Shown here one piece after another: positions 28,901 through 36,048 of a stretch of DNA of 58,692 bases. The translations under genes were made by a program, and so were the position numbers. The notes below the pieces were generated by a model. The model searched no databases, was not told the origin of the DNA, and saw only the letters and a program-made list of their open reading frames with translations. The stretch comes from Crateriforma sp964453205 (GTDB taxonomy: Bacteria; Planctomycetota; Planctomycetia; Pirellulales; Pirellulaceae), in the NCBI GenBank assembly GCA_964453205.1, contig CAYVRC010000009.1, positions 1 to 58,692 on the forward strand. The letters are read 5' to 3'. Each line of letters begins with the position of its first letter. The stretch's first letter is position 1.

Positions 28901-31900
28901 CACGAACGTGATAAAGGTTTCGCGTTCCCGATTCGCCCGGCAGACGAAGCCGCATGCCGGCGTCTTTCGCGTTGGTGCTGTAGGCGTCCTGGGCATCACC
29001 GCCGGAGATCGCCAACGGCTGTGCCGCACCGGGATTCTGATCCGCCGCGACGAACAAACCGCCGGCGCCCGCAATCAGGGAATCGTTCGACGCCGCCAAG
29101 ACACGTCCGTTGGCGTCGACCAGTTCGACAACAGAATCCAAACCGGACGACGTCTTGTCGATGTCCAGCCAAATTTCTGTGCCGCTTTCGGCGATGAAGG
29201 AATAAACGTCGACGTCGCCGGTCGTGGCGATCTTGCCGGCGACGACAAAGCCGAGCCGACGATTTTCGTCACCGGATTGCTCGTCGGGCGCGAGTTCGCC
29301 CAAGAAGCTGGACTGGCTGGGGATCGCATTGCTGTTGATCGTCGGCGATCCGATCGATTCGGTCTCGTTGACCAAAGCGACGTTGCGATCGTGGGCCGCT
29401 TCGCGAATCACGATACCGGTCCAGTCGCCCCCGGAGGCGACGCGATCATCGTCGGCCGCCAGCGGCATGGTCACCAGCAGCGGATTGCCCGCGGTATCGA
29501 AACCGGCACCCACGGACGAATCGAACAGGCTGGTCATCACGACCGGAAAGTCCGGAGCGCCGACAATCTGGACGGCTCCGCCGATGCGATCGGGGATATC
29601 AACGATCTCATCGGTGCTCGTCGCGATCGTGCCGCCGGCGACGATGGCCGCCGGATCATCGCCGTCGAGGAACTTCACGACAAGACTCGCGTTCGCACTG
29701 CTTTGCAGACGCAAGCCGCCGTAGATGTGTTGGTTGGGGATTTCGATCGTGTCGGTGATCACGTGAACGACGTCGGTGTCATCCCAGATACCGGCGGTCG
29801 TCAATTCTCCGCCGCGAACTTGCAGACCGTTCATGTCGTTACCCGACATGCGGTTGCCTCGGATCAGCGGCCCCATGTTGCCCGTCGTGTCGATGCGGTC
29901 GATCGGACCGGTGCGACGCCCCGGATCGTTCACTTCTTGATTCGAGAGCGAATTCAGATCGAAGGAGAACGCGGCGCCATCGCCATCGAGAAATTCGTTG
30001 CCGACGATGACCGGTTGGGCGGCGCGAACGAACAGACTGCCGGGGGCATTTTCGCCACGACCGACGCGGGTCCCGCTGTCGTCGGAGTCACCCGACGCGT
30101 TCATCTCGAAACGACTGTTGGCCAGACGCAGATCGGCCTGGTGAACCTCCAACGCGTTGAATTCCGCAAAGCCGCCTTCGATCCGGGTCAAGCCACCGCC
30201 GCCGGCGATGACCACGTGATCAAGGCTGGCCGACGCTCCCTGGCCGACGTAAAGACCGCCCCAATCGCCGGGATTCAGCGACGCCGTTTCGCCCTGATCG
30301 TTGGTATCAAACGTGCCGCCGGCGCCGTAGCGTCCGTCGTCCAGACCGGTGAAGATGATCGGCAGACCGTCGGTCCCCTCGGCGACGATGTCGGCACCGA
30401 AGCGGGCCTCGATCCGGGCGCCTTCGATTTTCAGGACTGTGCCCGGGTCCAATTTCAAACTGGCATCCAAGCGACTCTGCAACGTCGCGCCCAAACTGGA
30501 CAACGGCGTCCCGACGCCGCGGGCCCGATCGACGAACGAGGTGCTGCTGGCGTTGAGCTGGCCGACCAAGCCGAACGCGGACGCCGGCAAGGCGTTGGGA
30601 TCCGTTCCGGCGGGGACCGACGCCCGATACAGCCGACGCGAGACGAACTCCGAACCGGATCGGATCGTGGGCAACTGATTCAGTTGGATGCCGCCACGAC
30701 CGTCACTCGTACCGATCAACTGGAACGGGACCGTCAAATCACTGGCCGCCGATTCCAAACCTTCCGCCGTCACGTTGGTGATGCGGTACGTGTAAATGCC
30801 TTCGGGGACGTCGCCGGCGTCGGTGAACGACGACTGCACCAACAAAGACGACGGCGCGGTGCTGACCAACAGCGGTCCGCCCGGCGTGCCCTGGACGATC
30901 AGGTTTTCCGTCAAGATGTGCGTGATGTCCGTATCGTCAAACCGAGCCGCCGTCGACAGTGTTTGCAACTCGTCGCCGGTTCGCGTGCGGACGCGGATGA
31001 ACAAGCCGTTGAACGTGTTGTCGACGACCACGTTGCCGCGCAGGTCCGGACCGACACGGGTGTAATCCGGTGTGAACTCACCGCCGCCTTGGAACAGGTT
31101 GTCCGTGAACCGGGTCTCGGCAAACGTCGCCGGTGTCGCCGCGATGGCCGCGTCGGCGCTATCGGCGATCCGGCTGTTGATGATCGTGGCGCGGGTCACG
31201 GCCATGTCGATCGGGGAAACCGCGACGCTTTGACCACCGATCGAAACCGATCCGCCGCCGAAACGCATGTCGGCGTACTGGATATGATTCAAAAAGACGC
31301 CTTCGGATTCACGATTCCGCCGTGATTCGTCCGCACCGTCCAAGTCGCCACGCAAGTCGATCCCGCCCCAATCTCCGGGGCGTGCGTTCGGCGTGAAGGC
31401 CGACGTGTTGCCGCTGCCGACCGTGTCGTCGTTGATGCTGGTGAAGATCACGCTGCCGCTGACGATTTCACCGGCCGCGTCACGCGCCGGCGTACCCGCG
31501 GCGTTCAAAATCGCCGGTGTACCCAAGACTTGAATCGCACCATCGCTGGCATCGATCGACGACAACGCGCTGCCGACGCCGATGCGGCTCCGCGACATCT
31601 TAAAAATCGCACCGCTGTCGACGATCAACCGAGTCCCACGGGGCAAATTCAGTGTCGAACCGTCTTCGAGCTCGAAGCCGTTGCTGTCGAACCCGATTTG
31701 ATAACTGAAGTTGTCTTCCAACGTCGCGGCGTCGCCGTCGACACCGCCGTTTCCGACGACACGAATCGTTGTGCCCGGCCGAGCCGCGGCGGCGTTCACG
31801 GCATCGTCGATGTTCGAATAAGGATTGCCGATCGTGCCCAGACTGCCGGCTCGATTCGCCGGCCCGACCTTGTCGACGTACACCGTGTTGTCGGCGTCGG

Positions 31901-34754
31901 CGGGAACGAACCAAAAATTGAACACGCCGCCCGGTTTGCCGTCGCCGTCACCGTCCAACGCGATGTTGTCGGTGTCACGAATCGTCCCGGCGGACGTCGG
32001 GACGAAATCCAAACGCAGTTCATAATCGCCTTCGCTGCGACCGCCGAATCCGGTACCCGCGATGCCGGGGTCATAAGCGGTGTTGCCCGTCGCACTGACG
32101 CCGACGGCGTACTCACCGGCCTGAAGCGGCATCCTCAACAACGAATCGTTGCTGAAGTAATCGTCGTTGGCCGCCACTTCGACGTAGTCCGTGACGTTGC
32201 CTGCGGCGTCGCGAGTGACGCTGTAAAGCCGCACCGCCGTGTCCAACAGACTGGGCGTGCCCAAACGCTCGGCGATCGTTTCGGCCGTCAACGTGCCCGA
32301 TTCGGTCAGACGGAACGGGTACAGATCGATGTCGGTACTGTCCGGGCGATACAAGTACTGCCCGTGAACGATGTCCGCGGTACTCGGGTAGGAGGGTTCG
32401 TTGTCGTCACCGGGATTAAAAATAAAGCTGGTGCTTTGGGTGGTCGGCTGCGGCAAGTCATCGGCAAAGCCGTAGCCGAGCAGTTGGCCGACGATGAACA
32501 TGCTGCCGCGAAAGAACTCGTCGCCGAATCGGTCGTCGGTCGAGTCGTCGAAGTCTTGAAAGTCCAGGATGCCCAAGTCATCCACGCCGTCGCCGTTGCT
32601 GTCGGTCGTGACCGCGGCCAAGCCGCCCTCGCCACTGGGCACACCGTCTCCGCTGGCGAACAAGTCACCGACGACGATGCTGATGAACGGATCGTCGGTC
32701 GGTTGGTCCTCGACTTCGACGAAACTGATGCCCAAGTATTCGCTAAAAAGTTGGACGGCTTCACGGACGCGCTGTTTTTGTTGTTCACTGATGACGCTAA
32801 AAAACGTCTGGGTGCCCGGTCCGTTGGGGTTCGGACCGGTGAACGACGCCGGAAAGGCGTATTGCATCTCCGTGATGCCGTCGACACTGTCGGGGCCGTT
32901 GCGGACATAGTCCAGCGGGACGGTGCGGTTCAGTCGCGAAGGGTCTTCCGGGCGAATCGTGCGGGTTCCCGGCAAGTCGGGGCCGGGAAGGGTGATGCCG
33001 AAAGGCGTGACGTTGTCGATTTCCGCGGTCAACCGCGCCGACTGAATCCCGCCGCCGCCCGCAGTCCAAACCAAACCGTTGTTCAAGAAAGCGGCGTCCA
33101 AACTGTCGGGGGCTTCGGCCGCCAAGGCGATCTCAGCGGGGGCCAACGGCAGAGCTTCGCTGGCGCCCACGCGGAGCCGCGCCGCGCCGGTGTAAAACCC
33201 GCCGGCCGGATTGGGAATCCGCGACAACGGCCGACCGAAATCCAAGGTCGCGATGCCCGTTTGCGCGCTGTAGGTCACACTGTTCGGAATCAACGGTGTG
33301 GCGGGCAAATCGTCCAAGTTGCTGGCAGTGTCCTGCGTGAAAATCAACTGGTAGAAATTCGGATTGGTGACCGACGAGGCCGACAACGAATCGCCGTTGA
33401 AGTGGACTTCGATCACACCGGCTTGCGGAAGCAGTGCATTCGTCGTCGGGTTTCGGCGAATCGGCTCGGGCACCACGGCGGCGACCTGGGGCGCCAAATT
33501 GACGCGAAACTGTCGCGACAAATTGACGCCGTCCTGAAACGTTTCGCCGTCGAGGTTTGCCAATGCGTTGCTGCCGACACCGACGATATCGACTTGATAG
33601 ATGTCGTCGGGCAATGGCTCGGCGAAGCGAAAGACGACTTCGCGGGGCGAATCGCCCAGTCCCACAAAACCGGGCTGGACGATCACGTCGCTGGCACCGG
33701 TCAACGTCAGCGGAGAATAACCGACGCCGCGATCGCCGACTCGCGTGCTCGGATCGCCGGCCGACAACAAAGCCTTCACCAACGCCGAGGCGTCCGGATT
33801 GCTGTTGAGCGCCGAGACGAACTGAGCGGCGGTCGTTTCATTGCCCGGCGAGCTGTTGAGTCGCACGTTGATGCTGCCGCCGGACACGACGACCGCTGGG
33901 TTCGCCGGGCCGCCAAAGTTTTGCGTCGTGACATTGATCTGTGTCCCACGCCCGGCCGAACCGGGGATCTGGGAAATGAGACGTACCGAAACTTCGCCAC
34001 CGGTGCCCAAATCCGTGACCGCTTCGGCCGAATTGGCACCTTCCAAGGTCAGGGCGGTCGTCCCGGAAACCGAGTCACCGACGACGCCCAAAGTCGGTCC
34101 GCTGACTTGGATGACCTCGATCAAGTCGCGAGCGACCAAATTGTTCTCGACCGCCAGAATCACGTCTTGCGCGCGACTGAGACGACCGGGGGTATTGCTG
34201 ACCGTGATCGAAACCGTCCGTCCGTCGACACTGACGTTGGGGGTCGTGCTGGGCAGAGCGGCTGCGTCGATCAGGACTCGAATGCCGTTGCCGCCGGCAC
34301 CGGATTGCCGCGCACGGAACTCCAGCACGACACGATTGCCGGTCCCCAAGTCGCTGGTCGCGGTCGCCGATTCGAAAACCTTGTCGGATCCGGCGCGGGT
34401 GATTCGAATACCGTCGAGGGTGGTCGGATCCAGCTGGCTGTCGTCGTCGAAACGGAACACCAGTTCACGTGGCGACTGATTCAGAACCGTCAATCGACCG
34501 TCCGGATCAACGTCTTGCACCGGAGATTCGAACAACAACGAACCCACGTTGGGCTGCACGCCGATCAGGTCGGGACCGGCCAGGAGTTGCCGGGATTCCA
34601 GCGATTCGAGCAGGGTGCGGCGGTTCCTGCGACGTCGTCGCCTGAGCCGGTCCCGAGCGTCGCCGGAGCGTCGGTCGGCGGAACCGCCCGGTGGCGTCTG
34701 ATCAGGAACTCGCGTCGTCGGGTGCGTTGAACTTTGACTGCGATGAAGGGTCAT
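19923..34754 (-). CDS. Giant LEPR-XLL surface protein (4943 residues)
   Basis: One uninterrupted frame of 4943 codons. The N-terminus is Arg-rich, then LLESLESRQLLAG (48-60). Residues 60-650 are Ig/SbsA-like. A metalloprotease-like region follows at about 655-790, but the motif that should read HExxHxxGxxH is FIVGQLLGYGF (753-763), so all four key residues are lost. PPC-type domains lie near 800-930, 1840 and 2075 (DIDLYPF, DVDVYSF, DVDWYRF). Right-handed beta-helix regions lie from about 955 to 1750 and again near 3720. A recurring DG-x-x-F...FELD module is seen several times from about 2460 onward. A GEVED domain (about 4600-4755, SGEVEDYRL) and a dockerin pair (about 4766-4840) close it. 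Start ATG 34754 was chosen because the signature begins soon after; the frame is open to 34976. Likely a cell-surface or matrix adhesin. Confidence 0.93.
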   Translation of the reverse strand: MTLHRSQSSTHPTTRVPDQTPPGGSADRRSGDARDRLRRRRRRNRRTLLESLESRQLLAGPDLIGVQPNVGSLLFESPVQDVDPDGRLTVLNQSPRELVFRFDDDSQLDPTTLDGIRITRAGSDKVFESATATSDLGTGNRVVLEFRARQSGAGGNGIRVLIDAAALPSTTPNVSVDGRTVSITVSNTPGRLSRAQDVILAVENNLVARDLIEVIQVSGPTLGVVGDSVSGTTALTLEGANSAEAVTDLGTGGEVSVRLISQIPGSAGRGTQINVTTQNFGGPANPAVVVSGGSINVRLNSSPGNETTAAQFVSALNSNPDASALVKALLSAGDPSTRVGDRGVGYSPLTLTGASDVIVQPGFVGLGDSPREVVFRFAEPLPDDIYQVDIVGVGSNALANLDGETFQDGVNLSRQFRVNLAPQVAAVVPEPIRRNPTTNALLPQAGVIEVHFNGDSLSASSVTNPNFYQLIFTQDTASNLDDLPATPLIPNSVTYSAQTGIATLDFGRPLSRIPNPAGGFYTGAARLRVGASEALPLAPAEIALAAEAPDSLDAAFLNNGLVWTAGGGGIQSARLTAEIDNVTPFGITLPGPDLPGTRTIRPEDPSRLNRTVPLDYVRNGPDSVDGITEMQYAFPASFTGPNPNGPGTQTFFSVISEQQKQRVREAVQLFSEYLGISFVEVEDQPTDDPFISIVVGDLFASGDGVPSGEGGLAAVTTDSNGDGVDDLGILDFQDFDDSTDDRFGDEFFRGSMFIVGQLLGYGFADDLPQPTTQSTSFIFNPGDDNEPSYPSTADIVHGQYLYRPDSTDIDLYPFRLTESGTLTAETIAERLGTPSLLDTAVRLYSVTRDAAGNVTDYVEVAANDDYFSNDSLLRMPLQAGEYAVGVSATGNTAYDPGIAGTGFGGRSEGDYELRLDFVPTSAGTIRDTDNIALDGDGDGKPGGVFNFWFVPADADNTVYVDKVGPANRAGSLGTIGNPYSNIDDAVNAAAARPGTTIRVVGNGGVDGDAATLEDNFSYQIGFDSNGFELEDGSTLNLPRGTRLIVDSGAIFKMSRSRIGVGSALSSIDASDGAIQVLGTPAILNAAGTPARDAAGEIVSGSVIFTSINDDTVGSGNTSAFTPNARPGDWGGIDLRGDLDGADESRRNRESEGVFLNHIQYADMRFGGGSVSIGGQSVAVSPIDMAVTRATIINSRIADSADAAIAATPATFAETRFTDNLFQGGGEFTPDYTRVGPDLRGNVVVDNTFNGLFIRVRTRTGDELQTLSTAARFDDTDITHILTENLIVQGTPGGPLLVSTAPSSLLVQSSFTDAGDVPEGIYTYRITNVTAEGLESAASDLTVPFQLIGTSDGRGGIQLNQLPTIRSGSEFVSRRLYRASVPAGTDPNALPASAFGLVGQLNASSTSFVDRARGVGTPLSSLGATLQSRLDASLKLDPGTVLKIEGARIEARFGADIVAEGTDGLPIIFTGLDDGRYGAGGTFDTNDQGETASLNPGDWGGLYVGQGASASLDHVVIAGGGGLTRIEGGFAEFNALEVHQADLRLANSRFEMNASGDSDDSGTRVGRGENAPGSLFVRAAQPVIVGNEFLDGDGAAFSFDLNSLSNQEVNDPGRRTGPIDRIDTTGNMGPLIRGNRMSGNDMNGLQVRGGELTTAGIWDDTDVVHVITDTIEIPNQHIYGGLRLQSSANASLVVKFLDGDDPAAIVAGGTIATSTDEIVDIPDRIGGAVQIVGAPDFPVVMTSLFDSSVGAGFDTAGNPLLVTMPLAADDDRVASGGDWTGIVIREAAHDRNVALVNETESIGSPTINSNAIPSQSSFLGELAPDEQSGDENRRLGFVVAGKIATTGDVDVYSFIAESGTEIWLDIDKTSSGLDSVVELVDANGRVLAASNDSLIAGAGGLFVAADQNPGAAQPLAISGGDAQDAYSTNAKDAGMRLRLPGESGTRNLYHVRVRSSNTTDPRDFATLTDPNLVLGGLTKGAYELQVRLQETDEQPGTQINFADIRYAENGVQIIGQPLHSPLLGEDYETTGDNDSLANAQPLGFFGAADDGGAAAGPLQSDKLAKSFGGALTSATDVDWYRFDVNYENLTRDGAALYLSTVFDLDYADNFARADMALYVFNAAGELILIGGDSNIADDLPASPGTNSTTDLSRGSAGTKDPYIGAAELSEGTYFVAVANQQRVPQPLDQFFNADSANPLLRLEPIDSVRRIAEDRIINFSEGAGENSAVYGGTADAPVVPVLFNGESVVEHSLDDVLLYVNTNSGLILVNPFTGDQYGRLGNFGEIVRDVAFTANGELFGYSGFVGNASDETWFYNRISTVDASLSAPLSTGGGIETFHNNPVPDDEDAILSDDSDVGFQVQAVTIRAQGGEERGFFVGNRASRPGIDYFRNVLFKFNPEDGTVDGPTSPLSDTPGMAGAGASLLEIGQINTAAASSFDTELGLKMPMTVNAQGVLVPQVFDGDSFTLSNGTETLKFELDSGFSLSAASAGTINDGDAVLIDGTVFEFNTGVKIQLAAPGASGLTQGATVTVNASGGQTQTIEFTGGGAAQGSNLGVSLVTSTGQTRTAGDLAAEVSRVLNSNLVGLASRAVGDEVVFTNGSPLAATQTGSGITLVGDPTLENAGAVAVFIQPGTRPDVAMKALAETIRSVGLPAVQQGTLIALPGATTVSILGGTAITLSGTPGVSSGAVAIQLLPTDTIDILAERIVSAIDDANTGGGLPSVTAVARGNSIQIGSRGFISDVESTLNAASSFVRGGNGMNGLITGAEMVGENLYAVSDAGGLFFVSQGELNSNGTRSVGRYLATATDLRGLNFTGLRAGPASVQDGEFGQILFGITAGGDIHAFDTLGVLQPVFSGGRTSVSTGIAGAQGLDFSTLDFNLWHSSEERTGDAGHRRAPLDSGTRGGADNDDDFSLAFNYEDEIFGGNYADLERPVVLNNNNIQNPRQDGQAIENTVNFPGGAQGALQSNTFDLAGYSAADQPVLYFSYFLETDGQDGRNRNNTPSDRDALRVYVVTAEGVEHLVATNNTSRGGGTTDDEFDDPARSGVYNDDIDLQVQQLFDNTDSWRQARVALGDFAGMTDLSLRVEFSTAGAIKTGSNSLRAVPAERLREGQQFTIAGETFEFDFAPAVTMPAGSTLATLYQDPTAVATITIEGETFVLDDGSRPIAAGQRAVDLLAQRPAGTTVADLSGADIAAALAATLATTPAENVQVSNFDFSDASDDPSVPAGTNDVIFEATALPYRNGNVTISGTGRIGGLDAMGNPTRPEDVDLLQVDVAAGTQVSVDVRLDINPALTAAVRFFDASGNELSSRIAADGSVTYTAARPGTLYIGISGRGNEAYDIRTTGTAVPGQVDSYDATIRFATSSTPSQTGAMLEFDGVGNLRVSDGNLFMLTGTQDALGTPVPISRDMSASQVAAAISTALAQRLTGGDESIVPASGPTILLGAYSIDDSGPLAVPSDRYGDRFGGDVILGSRENEVEGVYLDDFIIGFAERGEIATGSAVVDGAFINDARPDLANPDDETSGLNTGSYQVEIRDASEYVESARSLNAQSEPGKRFRTFDTNDRLAESRSITALSADALTDGQTFQLFDGRATITFEFDLVEAGNGVRPGNVRVPITLQQVDPDTGAVRPGTAGEVAANLVAAINRADVRSVLDVSALPASGIDTPSDAKINLVGDVMVVDPSGALASVDVATRRGDENRNRDGQGVIMVENSSFLFNSNFGVEINHDSTATVAGQTSATLVRYPRNLVELNTESVVPGVVVRSNVMAYNSVGGLQVSGIAGAGDGTGSTPLPFERIVNNTIIGGLVQAGPTGTPQTFQGILFDGGDTAFADAVAVYSPGADADAPGAVFDDPTRALGVPDGPGAGDEPTNGDFTTSLGLGGSITLQFTDNQLTGSGDSQPDLVIFESGAIESVLVEVSRDGLIYTTVGTAFGTNNRLDIDAAGFGVGDRISFVRLTDLRQGNAGDDSRGADIDAVGALRSVPADQFTSGGTGINLVGNVAPTLLNNLVANSADGISADSPSDAIVLGGNAYYRNDNDASGVGAGEFALQLTDGETIFVGASDLVFSPSANARIIDSSIDSLEDRPGLATVKIAVGLPPSPILAPRLDVNGQLRVDDPDVETPSGLGERVFKDRGAVDRGDLSGPRAVLVSPQAPGLGTGAGVVSVFGDAPDAFEIQLVDGLAPADVAPGTGIDDRTVDSSSLILLRDGQALVEGVDYRFGYNPSSNTIRLTPIAGVWQQESTYTIRMVGGNDSILSAGDGSSFVDGQQFVIGDAAADATTFEYESGITVTVDPDLTPSAADGLLLTLFDGNTQRIFELDSNNASTSGRIRIGLPDAGGANEIAAAIAAAVGASSSAVTGNSAGNVVQLLGSSPLATVTVTDTLGTVAGRLGVSPGFGIQIPSDGSGPSSTIGDGDTFTLRRGAGDLVTFELDNNGSVAGGATPVTITGATTLDQIADAMVRAIGGSTLGLTPSNAGFGRVVLGGDASVTLDLGDSGLLPMAQPGATTARPIVIPIDATAAEAAEAIAAAVNAAGLAGVDATAISNLVFVEGTTGVGGSGALDTSTVGDDVGNLLQSNQPNGRTELTIFVGGGFDYGDAPAPYFTSLTFGGPRHAVDPNFSIGDVVSPDADARQPDADDDDGVTVPNVVRSGFAAEFTVDLNVAGGREFYFDAWFDWDADNVFETVRRFGNDGSGNALPGRQLIVDGGTISVQVPEDAFQGETFARFRLSEDANLGSTGDAASGEVEDYRLIVSANPFQNPAGVTDVNDSAATTPLDALQIINMLNRAGTNAIVLQPSDVLSGPAIFPDVDGNGQVTAFDALLVINELNRIAGNQFGSGEGESVALSSAGLPATYQPLGGGLMASAATIAGDRMLTESEGGDRETSSSVPAVSTSVFDHAAVVALDDAVDLIAGDAADRHDDEDPWNPVDQAFADLLNG

Positions 34755-34935
34755 CCAGAGGCCTCGTCTAGGGACCACGGCAGGGCCGCGGCGTTGATCG
34801 TCATGAGGTGAATTGGGCGGTTTGCCGAAACAACGGCATCGGTTCCGCCGGGGGCCAGCGAAAAGTCGTGGGGGTATCGGAGTGGATCGGGCCAGCCTTC
34901 TGGGGCTGCGAAAAGGGCACGGTTCCACGTTTCGA

Positions 34936-34963
34936 AGTCTAATCAGGGACCGTGCTGAAGCAA
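34936..34963 (-). promoter_or_regulatory. Candidate promoter of the giant surface-protein gene
   Basis: On the minus strand, TTGCTT (34958-34963) and TAGACT (34936-34941) are 16 bp apart. The implied leader is about 175 nt, similar in length to that proposed for the 1482-residue paralogue. Hexamer matches are moderate. Confidence 0.3.
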
Positions 34964-35109
34964 CGAAAAACGCCACTAGGACAGGTGTTAGGTCGGAGCT
35001 GTGCGGCTTGACCCGGTCCTATCGACAGATCGGTCTTCGGCACTTCGATAACCCGGGCGGTCAAAAAGTTCCGTCCCTCGCCCCGCCGGCCCCGCTTTTC
35101 ACATCTCTC

Positions 35110-35139
35110 TTGCAGCCCGCCCGCAGCGATTGCTAGGGT
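35110..35139 (+). promoter_or_regulatory. Candidate promoter of the TPR lipoprotein gene
   Basis: TTGCAG (35110-35115) and TAGGGT (35134-35139), spacer 18 bp, about 48 nt before ATG 35187. The -10 box is a weak match. Confidence 0.25.
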
Positions 35140-35186
35140 CCGAACGATCGATCGCTTTTTGCCGCCACGTGCGTGGATGACCCGCT

Positions 35187-36008
35187 ATGACTTCCGCTGC
35201 TTTCCCACCCGCCGACCAGTCGAGCCGCCCGATCGGCCGCCCTGATCAAGCCCCGCCACGGTCCGAATCTCCGCTGGGCGGGGGTTTATGGCTGCTGGGA
35301 GCCTTTGCCGCCGGTTGCGTCCTGGCCTCGCTGACCGGCTGCCAGTGGGCCAGCAGCGGACAAAACGCCCAGGGAGCCCGCTTGTACCAGCAAGGCCAGT
35401 ACAGCGCCGCGATGCAGGAATTCCAAAAAGCCATCACCACCGACCCGACCAACCCGGACGGCTACTACAACCTGGCCGCCGCGGTCCACCAACAGGGCAA
35501 GCAGCGGAACGATCCGGAATCGTTCAAACAAGCCGAATCACTGTACAACCAATGCCTGGACCACAGCCCCAATCACGTCGAGTGTCACCGCGGCTTGGCG
35601 GTCCTGCTGGTCGACACCCAGCGCCCGGATCGTGCCTTTGCCCTGCTGAAAAACTGGGCGGCCCAGAATCCGAACTACTCCGAGCCACGGATCGAAGTCG
35701 CGCGGCTTTACGAAGAACACGGCGAACCGCAAACGGCGCTGAAATATCTGGAGGACGCCGTGCAACTGGACGCCAACAACCCGAGGGCCTGGCTGGCGCT
35801 GGGCCGACTGCGTGAAGGCATGGGGGATCCCACCCAAGCGTTGCAGAATTACCAACGTGCCCTGGCGATCAACGGCATGCAGCCGATGGTGGCCGAACGC
35901 GTCGCGGCGCTGTCAAGGCAGATCAACTCCGCCCAAGACGCCGCGTTGTCCCAAGGCGGCACCCGCATGGCCACCACGCCGCTGCCCTACGACAACCAGC
36001 GTTACTAG
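35187..36008 (+). CDS. TPR-repeat lipoprotein
   Basis: A 273-residue lipoprotein. A Pro-rich N-terminal segment precedes a hydrophobic stretch (LWLLGAFAAGCVLASL) and the lipobox LTGC near residue 51, so the mature protein would be lipid-anchored. TPR motifs run from about 60 to 235: ARLYQQGQYSAAMQEFQKAI, DGYYNLAAAVHQQGK, ARLYEEHGEPQTALKYLEDA and AWLALGRLREGMGDPTQAL. TPR repeats bind partner proteins; here that would happen in the periplasm-like compartment or on the membrane. The ending is a short polar tail (TTPLPYDNQRY). It is divergent from the giant gene and appears to be monocistronic. A similar lipoprotein lies at 51324-52241. Confidence 0.88.
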   Translation: MTSAAFPPADQSSRPIGRPDQAPPRSESPLGGGLWLLGAFAAGCVLASLTGCQWASSGQNAQGARLYQQGQYSAAMQEFQKAITTDPTNPDGYYNLAAAVHQQGKQRNDPESFKQAESLYNQCLDHSPNHVECHRGLAVLLVDTQRPDRAFALLKNWAAQNPNYSEPRIEVARLYEEHGEPQTALKYLEDAVQLDANNPRAWLALGRLREGMGDPTQALQNYQRALAINGMQPMVAERVAALSRQINSAQDAALSQGGTRMATTPLPYDNQRY

Positions 36009-36048
36009 CCCGTCGGCCTTGCCCAGGCGGATCATCCGCGGACGGAGT

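Larger units (their letters stand above)
34755..35186. other. 432-bp divergent intergenic region
   Basis: Lies between the giant surface-protein gene (minus) and a TPR lipoprotein gene (plus). The minus-strand frame remains open over 34755-34976 but the extra 74 codons are rich in Arg, Pro and Cys and look like leader. I found one promoter candidate for each direction (listed separately) and no RNA gene or further ORF. Confidence 0.6.

Noticed and set aside
28581..34730. Two long plus-strand frames (914 and 1066 codons) opposite the giant gene
   Set aside because: They mirror the giant gene's codon bias and show no motif; the giant frame has clear domains throughout.
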